Shown here: positions 1 to 4,311 of the stretch, one piece after another | Position numbering within the stretch: the stretch's first letter is position 1 | Layout: the number at the start of each line of letters is the position of its first letter | NCBI GenBank assembly: GCA_016287975.1 | Contig: JAEEXV010000325.1 | Location: forward strand, 1-6,306 | From: Lentisphaeria bacterium | Lineage (GTDB): Bacteria > Verrucomicrobiota > Lentisphaeria > Oligosphaerales > Oligosphaeraceae | DNA: 6,306 nt | Direction of reading: 5' to 3' | Program-made: the position numbers and the translations under genes | Notes under the pieces: generated by a model | What the model was told of the DNA's origin: nothing | The model's database searches: none | What the model saw: only the letters and a program-made list of their open reading frames with translations

Positions 1-15
1 ATCGCCGCCATTTTC

Positions 16-177
16 ATTCCCGAAGATGTTGCCACGGCGGCCTCGCCGTGGCGGTCCGCCGAGCCTGCGGTGACCAATCAGGCTCGCCACGGGGCGCAGC
101 TAAGGGCTTCGGAATCGACTGCCGCCCATTCACCGAGCCGCCACGGCGAGGCCGCCGTGGCAACCATTTTCGGAATC
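16..177. repeat. Paired inverted REP-like hairpins (BIME-like)
   Basis: Positions 28-53 are the exact reverse complement of 139-164. The similarity continues outward, imperfectly, to about 16 on the left and 177 on the right. Each arm is itself a hairpin. The left one has a 9-bp stem GCCACGGCG (31-39) pairing with CGCCGTGGC (44-52) around a GCCT loop. The right one has the same stem at 140-148 and 153-161 around AGGC. Two opposed, GC-rich, self-complementary units about 85 bp apart in intergenic space match the layout of bacterial REP/BIME elements or of a small MITE. I do not recognise a named family. Because both units are palindromic, the long-range pairing could also form one large stem with the intervening DNA as loop. 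Confidence 0.7.
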
Positions 178-221
178 TTCAATCAGGCAATCGCCTACCC
201 TCTTGGGGGACAGAGCGATTC

Positions 222-250
222 AAAAATAGCGGGGGGCGGTGAGCGCCGCC
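222..250 (-). terminator. Possible intrinsic terminator after the glycosyltransferase
   Basis: Read on the minus strand, a short stem GGCGG / CCGCC (plus-strand 246-250 and 235-239) with a 6-nt loop is followed, after a C-rich 7-nt stretch, by TATTTTT (222-228). It starts about 20 nt after the glycosyltransferase stop codon, where a terminator would be expected. The stem is only 5 bp and the T tract is not directly next to it, so this is weak. The hairpin at 140-161 could serve the same role. Confidence 0.3.
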
Positions 251-269
251 GCGCCGTGGCTATGGGGCG

Positions 270-1145
270 CTATTCGGGGCGGGCGGCGTGTTCCCGAGCG
301 TAGTCGTTCTGGCCTTTGCGGGTGCAGAACTTCTGGAGCCAGCGTCGGCGGGCGGCCTTGAGGAGGAGTTCGGGCCAGGCGGAGGGATGGGGGAGGAGGG
401 CGAGGCAGTCGCGGGCGGTCTCGGCGAGGAACTGCCGCCAGGCGGTGGCGAGGGAGACGGTGCCGCCGAAGATGCGGCCGTTGGCGTAGCCCTCGTTGTA
501 GAAGCGTCGGCGCAGTTCGGCGAACGAATAGTTGTGGGAGTGCTCGGCGACGGCGTCGGCGGCATAGCGGATGCGCCCGCCGCGCTGCACGGCGCGCCAG
601 GCCCATTCGACATCCTCGGAATAGCGGATGCGCTCGTCGAAGGGATGGGCGAGCAGGTCGGCTCGGCGGATGGCGGCGGAGGCCAGCGAGAAGAAGAAGC
701 CCCAGGTGGCGGCGATCCGCCCGTCCCCGAAGGCGCGTCGATAGTCCTTGCGCACGAGCCACTCGGCGTCGGGGCGGGGGATCTGCTGGCCGTAGACGGC
801 GCAGACGCCTGGATCCTCCTGCAGCGGCGCAACCAGCCGCGCGAGGTAGTCGCCGCCCTGCGGAATGGCGTCCGCATTGTTGAAGACGACGAATTCGCCG
901 AGGCAGTGGCGCACGGCGGCGTTGAGGGTGCGCCCGGGGAAATAAGGGCCGTCGGGCGGGGGGATGCGGCGGATTTCTGGCTGGAGGGCGAGGCGCTCGG
1001 CGGTGCCGTCGCTGGAGTGGTCGTCGATGGAGACGATCTCGAAGCCGCCCGCGAGATCCTGGGTGGACAGGCGCACGAGGGTCGTGCCGATGAATGGCGC
1101 GTCATTGTGCGAGCGCATCACGACACTGACCAGCGGGGCGGCCAT
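270..1145 (-). CDS. Family 2 glycosyltransferase
   Basis: This 291-residue protein is predicted to be a cytoplasmic GT-A-fold sugar transferase using a nucleotide-sugar donor, probably for a surface glycan or glycolipid. The N-terminus VSVVMRSHND (6-15) is the typical first beta strand of GT2 enzymes. SIDDHSSDGT (39-48) binds the nucleotide. NNAD at 89-92 sits where the metal-binding DXD-type motif is expected. SEDVEWAWR (176-184) supplies the acidic pair usually assigned as catalytic base. The following EHSHNYSFAELRRRFYNEG segment (201-219) resembles rhamnosyltransferase-type GT2 proteins (COG1216-like), so rhamnose is a possible donor sugar, but sequence alone cannot fix this. I see no signal peptide and no clear membrane helix, so any membrane association would be peripheral. 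The C-terminus is rich in Arg and Lys. The ATG lies 20 bp after the STAS gene stop, which suggests one transcript. No good Shine-Dalgarno is visible, so translation may be coupled or SD-independent. Confidence 0.88.
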   Translation of the reverse strand: MAAPLVSVVMRSHNDAPFIGTTLVRLSTQDLAGGFEIVSIDDHSSDGTAERLALQPEIRRIPPPDGPYFPGRTLNAAVRHCLGEFVVFNNADAIPQGGDYLARLVAPLQEDPGVCAVYGQQIPRPDAEWLVRKDYRRAFGDGRIAATWGFFFSLASAAIRRADLLAHPFDERIRYSEDVEWAWRAVQRGGRIRYAADAVAEHSHNYSFAELRRRFYNEGYANGRIFGGTVSLATAWRQFLAETARDCLALLPHPSAWPELLLKAARRRWLQKFCTRKGQNDYAREHAARPE

Positions 1146-1165
1146 GGCGGGGCGGCGGCGGGAGG

Positions 1166-1561
1166 TCAGGCCTGGGGCGGCTGCGGCGGCTGCTGCGTGG
1201 CCGTCGCGGGCTGCGCGGCCGAAGCGTCCTTATAGAACGACGCCAGGGCGGCGGGGACGGAGTCGTAGATTTCGAAGATGCGGCTGACCTTGGTGATGTC
1301 GAAGACGATGCGGGGGCGGCTCTGGAGCCCCGCAATCTTCAGGATGCAGCGCTGCGTGGTGGCCTGCTGGAGAGCCCAGACCAGGACGCCGAGGCCGCTG
1401 GAGTCGATATAGTCCATCTGCGAGAGGTCGAGCAGGATGAAGCGGTTTTCCTCAAGGTGGGTCTGGAGGTCTTCACGGAGATTCTCCGCATACGCGGCCA
1501 CCAGTCGTCCCGAGATGGAGACTTTCAGCACGTCGCCGACTTTTTCGAAACTCGTATTCAT
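1166..1561 (-). CDS. STAS-domain protein (anti-sigma factor antagonist type)
   Basis: This 131-residue protein is a single STAS domain, the fold of SpoIIAA/RsbV-type regulators. Those proteins bind an anti-sigma-factor kinase and are switched off when it phosphorylates them on a serine. The core runs from residue 1 to about 112. ISGRLVAAYAENLREDL (16-32) is the first conserved block, and LLDLSQMDYIDSSGLGVLV (43-61) carries the DSSGLG motif at 53-58 with the phosphorylatable serine pair Ser54/Ser55. IFEIYDSVPAAL near 95-106 is the usual last helix. Residues 113-131 form a low-complexity Ala/Gln/Pro tail not needed for the fold. No partner kinase (HATPase/RsbW), PP2C phosphatase or sigma factor is in view, so the partner must be encoded elsewhere. 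It is the first gene of a two-gene minus-strand unit with the glycosyltransferase. Upstream of the ATG there is only a weak AGG (3 nt away) and AAAGG (about 13 nt away). Confidence 0.92.
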   Translation of the reverse strand: MNTSFEKVGDVLKVSISGRLVAAYAENLREDLQTHLEENRFILLDLSQMDYIDSSGLGVLVWALQQATTQRCILKIAGLQSRPRIVFDITKVSRIFEIYDSVPAALASFYKDASAAQPATATQQPPQPPQA

Positions 1562-1754
1562 AACCTAACTGGCCTTTGTAGAATGTGTTGGAAGGGACAT
1601 GCAAGGGGCGTGTTCTTCGGAAATCTTGCAGCGGGCAGTAATTAATATAGCCATGGCAGGGGAATTTGCCATTTGCAAGGTTATATTTTAGGGAATGCCG
1701 CGTGGCGGGAAGCGCGCGGACACCGTCCTTTCCAGGAATCCCCAAGCCCCTTTC
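1562..1754. promoter_or_regulatory. Divergent promoter region with nested inverted repeats
   Basis: The region separates the minus-strand STAS gene from the plus-strand TonB-like gene and is markedly richer in A+T than its surroundings, especially 1637-1690. Likely promoter pieces are TAATTAATATAG around 1638-1650 (its complement reads TATATTAAT for leftward transcription) and TTATATTTTA at 1681-1690 for rightward transcription. No well-spaced -35/-10 pair of the sigma-70 consensus is evident in either direction. Inside it, ATGGCA (1653-1658) pairs with TGCCAT (1667-1672) around an 8-nt spacer, and CTTGCA (1625-1630) pairs with TGCAAG (1674-1679) outside that. This symmetry could be an operator for a dimeric regulator shared by both directions, or an RNA hairpin. 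Confidence 0.5.
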
Positions 1755-2828
1755 ATGTCGTCCGACAACAAAACCAATGTATTTGCCTGGGCCGCCAACC
1801 TGGTGCTGCTTCTTGCGCTGAAGTTCTCAGGCACGTTTGGCTGGCTGGTCAGCCTGGCCATCCACGCGGTCGTCCTGGTCGCCATCGCCGCGTGCGTGCG
1901 CCGCGAGCCGCCTCCGCCCGAAAAGCCCACGCTGATTGACGTCACCCTCGTCGAATTGCCGCCCGCACCCCCCGCCGTGCCCGAACCAGCCCCCCCGCCC
2001 CCGCCGGTGAAGAAGCCCGACCCTCCGAAGCCCGAGGTGAAGAAGCCCGACCCTCCGAAGCCCGAGGTGAAGAAGTCCGACCCTCCGAAGCCCGAGGTGA
2101 AGAAGCCCGACCCTCCGAAGCCCGAGGTGAAGAAGCCCGACCCGCCGAAGCCGGAGGTGAAGAAGCCCGACCCGCCGAAGCCAGTGGTGGTGAAGAAGCC
2201 CGACCCTCCGAAGCCAGTGGTGGTGAAGAAACCCGACCCGCCGAAGCCGAAGCAGCCGTCATTGCAGGAGCGGATGAGAGCGGCGCAGGCGGAGCAGAAG
2301 GACAAGATGGCGGAGCGCGAGAAGCAGGCGCAGGCGGAGCGGCGTCGCCGTGAGCAGATTGAGACGCAGCGCCGCGCGGCGGAGCAGCGCCGTCGCGAGG
2401 ATGCGTTGCGGCAATTGACGGCGGTGACGACACGCACGAACACGGCGCGCCCCACACTGGCGTTTTCGACCACGAAAAGCGGCGCGAATTTGCCGACGGG
2501 GGTTTCGCCGCGCCAGTTGAGCCAGTACCAGCGTTACATGGGACTGGTGGAGGTTCGGTTGGCGCCGTTGTGGGAGGAACTGGGGCCAACGGGGCTGTCG
2601 GGGATGCCAAGCGATGTCACGGTGCAGTTGACGGTGCGCCCGGACGGGACGGTGGTGGCGCGGCTCTTGTCGGGGCGCTCCGACAATGCGCAGATGAACG
2701 CGGCGGCCCAGCGGTTTCTCAAAGAGTTGCGTCGGCTGCCCGCGTTTTCGGAGGCTGGGCTGTCGGTCTCGACGGCTACGATTGTCATCGAGTTCCCTTT
2801 GGGATACAGCCGCGAAAACCGCAGGTGA
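1755..2828 (+). CDS. TonB/TolA-like energy-transducer protein with proline-rich repeats
   Basis: This is a 357-residue inner-membrane-anchored protein of TonB/TolA architecture, expected to span the periplasm and pass proton-motive force from an ExbBD/TolQR-type motor to the outer membrane. A hydrophobic anchor WLVSLAIHAVVLVAIAACV (30-48) contains Ser33-x3-His37, the SxxxH spacing conserved in TonB and TolA anchors. Next come a Pro-rich stretch (51-84) and eight copies of a KKPDPPKPEV-type repeat (85-166). A charged, Gln/Arg/Glu-rich coiled coil (about 170-220) resembles TolA domain II. The C-terminal domain (about 258-351) has the TonB/TolA-like pattern VTVQLTVRPDGTVVARLLSGRSDN. Whether it acts as TonB or TolA is open, and no exbB/exbD, tolQ/tolR, tolB or pal is nearby. 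An in-frame ATG at 1695 would add 20 residues. AGGGA directly abuts that ATG, and the best AGGA for 1755 is 17 nt away, so neither start has a good ribosome site. I prefer 1755 because it puts the anchor nearer the N-terminus. Leu codon TTG is frequent in the 3' half, unlike the CTG/CTC-rich genes downstream. Confidence 0.85.
   Translation: MSSDNKTNVFAWAANLVLLLALKFSGTFGWLVSLAIHAVVLVAIAACVRREPPPPEKPTLIDVTLVELPPAPPAVPEPAPPPPPVKKPDPPKPEVKKPDPPKPEVKKSDPPKPEVKKPDPPKPEVKKPDPPKPEVKKPDPPKPVVVKKPDPPKPVVVKKPDPPKPKQPSLQERMRAAQAEQKDKMAEREKQAQAERRRREQIETQRRAAEQRRREDALRQLTAVTTRTNTARPTLAFSTTKSGANLPTGVSPRQLSQYQRYMGLVEVRLAPLWEELGPTGLSGMPSDVTVQLTVRPDGTVVARLLSGRSDNAQMNAAAQRFLKELRRLPAFSEAGLSVSTATIVIEFPLGYSRENRR
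2007..2252 (+). repeat. In-frame tandem repeat, 30-33 bp unit, eight copies
   Basis: Units begin with GTGAAGAAGCCCGACC and code for VKKPDPPKPE. Five 30-bp units start at 2007, 2037, 2067, 2097 and 2127. Two 33-bp units with an extra GTG codon (V-V-V-K-K) follow at 2157 and 2190, and a last 30-bp unit lies at 2223. Copies 1, 2 and 4 are identical in DNA. Copy 3 differs by one base (T at 2076, Pro to Ser), and copy 5 differs only at a few synonymous positions. Identity at synonymous sites points to recent duplication. The encoded stretch is a stiff, charged rod of the type used by TonB to cross the periplasm. Confidence 0.93.
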
Positions 2829-2830
2829 AC

Positions 2831-2840
2831 GGAGGCAGGA
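2831..2840 (+). promoter_or_regulatory. Ribosome binding site for the NAD kinase-like gene
   Basis: GGAGG at 2831-2835 (11 nt before the ATG) and AGGA at 2837-2840 (6 nt before it) both lie in the 18-bp gap after the TonB-like stop codon. They support the ATG at 2847 and show that this gene has its own strong initiation signal although it is probably co-transcribed. Confidence 0.7.
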
Positions 2841-2846
2841 TCGGCG

Positions 2847-3620
2847 ATGCGCAAGGCTTCGGGAAAGTCAACCCCCTCACCATTGAAGGTGCGCCTGGTC
2901 GGGCGCAACTGCGCGGATTTGCGGCCGCTGCTGGAGCGCTTCCCAGTCGAACTGCTGCCCGAAAAGTCCAGGACGCGCCCCGATCTGGTCGTCTCGTCGG
3001 GCGGGGACGGCTCGCTGCTGGGGGCGGAGCGGGAATACCCAGGGGTGCCGAAGTTCCCGATCCGCGACCGCGCGAACAACCCCAAGTGCCCGCTGCACCA
3101 TGAGGAGAAGATGCTGGCGGAGTTCTTCGCGGGGCGGCTGGCCGCCCAGAGCCTGCCGCGCATCGTCGCGACCCTGCCCGACGGCACCGAACTCATGGGG
3201 CTCAACGACATCGTCCTCTCGCGCAAGAATCTCCTGGCGACCATCCGATACCGCATCCGCCAGGACGGGCGGATGCTGCGCCCGCAGGTCATCGCGGACA
3301 GCCTGATCCTCTCCACCGCCTTCGGCAGCACGGGATACTTCCAGAGCATCACCCGCGGCAACTTCCAGCATGGCCTCGGCATCGCCTGCAACAATCCGCT
3401 GGACGGCGAGATCTTCACGGTGCTTCCAGAGGACGCCGCGCTGGAGGTCGAACTGCTGCGCGGCCCCGCGGTCGTGATGGCGGACAACAATCCGCGGCTG
3501 GTCTCGCTGGAGACGGGCGCGCGCATCGGCATCCGCCTCAGCCAGGGGCGCACGCTGGTCTACGGCCTGGAGGCCTTCCGCTGCCAGGAGTGCTACTTCC
3601 TTCGCCGCAACGGGAAATAG
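2847..3620 (+). CDS. NAD kinase-like protein (divergent ATP-NAD kinase family)
   Basis: This 257-residue cytosolic protein belongs to the ATP-NAD kinase superfamily, whose members phosphorylate NAD to NADP. LVVSSGGDGSLLGAE (47-61) contains the diagnostic GGDG loop (52-55). LNDIVLSRKNLLATIRYRI (119-137) corresponds to the family NE/ND motif plus the following strand. ADSLILSTAFGSTGY (150-164) is the equivalent of the conserved DG..sTptGSTAY block. The C-terminal part, RGPAVVMADNNPRLVSLETG (205-224), continues the beta-sandwich half. Several points are non-standard: Asp for Glu in the NE motif, TAFGSTGY for TPTGSTAY, no GGP after that block (RGN instead), and KFPIRDRANNPKCPLHHEE (69-87) where ordinary NAD kinases have the lGiN.G.lGFL loop. 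I therefore call it NAD kinase-like and not confidently NadK. It may prefer another substrate or donor, or be the only NAD kinase of this lineage. It is slightly shorter than typical bacterial NAD kinases of about 290 residues, mostly at the N-terminus. It lies 18 bp after the TonB-like gene. Confidence 0.82.
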   Translation: MRKASGKSTPSPLKVRLVGRNCADLRPLLERFPVELLPEKSRTRPDLVVSSGGDGSLLGAEREYPGVPKFPIRDRANNPKCPLHHEEKMLAEFFAGRLAAQSLPRIVATLPDGTELMGLNDIVLSRKNLLATIRYRIRQDGRMLRPQVIADSLILSTAFGSTGYFQSITRGNFQHGLGIACNNPLDGEIFTVLPEDAALEVELLRGPAVVMADNNPRLVSLETGARIGIRLSQGRTLVYGLEAFRCQECYFLRRNGK

Positions 3621-3667
3621 TCTCCCGCCGCGGCCGTTTTTCGTTTCACCCAATTGGACAACCTGCC

Positions 3668-4297
3668 ATGTTCTTCTACGCATCCGCAATCGTCTTCCTG
3701 GTGGCCTACCTGATGGGCAGCATCCCGTTCGGCTTCCTGATCTGCATGTACAACGGGGTGGACATCCGCACCAAGGGAAGCCACAACATCGGCGCGACCA
3801 ACGTCACGCGCGTCATGGGCTCCACCTACGGGCGGCTGTGCTTCGCGCTGGACTTCCTGAAGGGGCTCTTCGCGGTGGTCTGCGTCGGCGGCCCCCTGGG
3901 GCGGGCGCTGGGCGTGGGGGCGGACTGGGGATGCATCGTGGGGGCGGCGGCGGCGGTCGTCGGCCACATCTATCCGTTCTGGCTGGGCTTCAAGGGCGGC
4001 AAGGGGGTCGCGACCAGCATCGGCGTGCTCTTCGGACTGGCCATCTGGCCCGTGATCATCGCGCTGCTGGTGTGGTATGCGGTCTACCGCAAGACGCTGA
4101 TCGTCTCGGTGGCGAGCCTGGCGACGGCGGCCGCCGCGCCCTTGGCGGCGGTGCTGGTGCGGTGGCTGAGCATCGAGCGCATTTCCTGGCACGCCATCCT
4201 CCTGATGTTCATCCTGGGCGGGCTGATCTGGTGGCGGCACCGCGAGAATATCGTGCGGCTGATCCATGGCGAGGAAAACGCCTTCCGCAAAAAATGA
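3668..4297 (+). CDS. plsY: Glycerol-3-phosphate acyltransferase PlsY
   Basis: This 209-residue polytopic inner-membrane enzyme transfers the acyl group from acyl-phosphate (made by PlsX) to glycerol-3-phosphate, giving lysophosphatidic acid, the first step of phospholipid synthesis in most bacteria. All three family motifs are visible: GSIPFGFL (17-24); DIRTKGSHNIGATNVTRVMG (32-51), the classic glycine- and asparagine-rich loop; and GHIYPFWLGFKGGKGVATSIG (99-119). DFLKG at 62-66 and the closing WRHRENIVRLIHGEE (189-203) are also typical. Hydrophobic segments at about 4-27, 56-77, 85-105, 113-139, 145-165 and 172-189 match the multi-span topology. The open frame extends upstream into the NAD kinase-like gene, but ATG 3668 is chosen because family alignment begins there and the preceding residues are not PlsY-like. 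No clear Shine-Dalgarno precedes it. plsX is not in view. Confidence 0.96.
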   Translation: MFFYASAIVFLVAYLMGSIPFGFLICMYNGVDIRTKGSHNIGATNVTRVMGSTYGRLCFALDFLKGLFAVVCVGGPLGRALGVGADWGCIVGAAAAVVGHIYPFWLGFKGGKGVATSIGVLFGLAIWPVIIALLVWYAVYRKTLIVSVASLATAAAAPLAAVLVRWLSIERISWHAILLMFILGGLIWWRHRENIVRLIHGEENAFRKK

Positions 4298-4298
4298 C

Positions 4299-4302
4299 GG
4301 AG
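4299..4302 (+). promoter_or_regulatory. Ribosome binding site deciding the GH78 start
   Basis: GGAG at 4299-4302 lies 9 nt before the ATG at 4312, which favours that start. A second in-frame ATG at 4294 overlaps the plsY stop codon (ATGA, 4294-4297). It would suit translational coupling but has no Shine-Dalgarno of its own. The two starts differ by six residues (MTEHTT). Confidence 0.5.
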
Positions 4303-4311
4303 CATACGACA

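Larger units (their letters stand above)
1..269. other. Non-coding repeat mosaic at left edge
   Basis: I see no credible gene here. Short open frames exist, but they have no recognisable domain and run through palindromes. The stretch holds two opposed hairpins (listed separately) and several short direct repeats: CCATTTTC at 8-15 and 164-171, TTCGGAATC at 108-116 and 169-177, and AATCAGGC at 76-83 and 181-188, the last two copies being followed by TCGCC or AATCGCC. GGCTCGCCACGG at 81-92 looks like a degenerate third fragment of the hairpin sequence. The region lies downstream of the minus-strand glycosyltransferase gene, so it is 3' intergenic space and not a promoter for that gene. Confidence 0.6.

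Noticed and set aside
28..164. CRISPR array or RNA gene
   Set aside because: There are only two hairpin units, in opposite orientation, with no regular spacers, and no tRNA-like or rRNA-like sequence is visible.
288..1235. Long plus-strand open frame opposite the glycosyltransferase and STAS genes
   Set aside because: Its product is low-complexity Gly/Ala/Glu with no domain, and it lies antisense to two proteins with clear family motifs. It is a by-product of high GC content.
2007..2252. Mobile element or non-coding satellite
   Set aside because: All units keep frame (30 or 33 bp) and code for a sensible proline-rich periplasmic rod inside a longer protein.
1688..2473. Minus-strand open frame giving a repetitive FGGSGFFTS protein
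   Set aside because: It is the complement of the proline-rich repeat tract. The true frame is the TonB-like protein, with an SxxxH anchor and a TonB/TolA-like C-terminal domain.
3590..3667. N-terminal extension of PlsY
   Set aside because: The frame is open, but the 26 residues are unlike PlsY, overlap the end of the NAD kinase-like gene, and the family alignment begins at ATG 3668.
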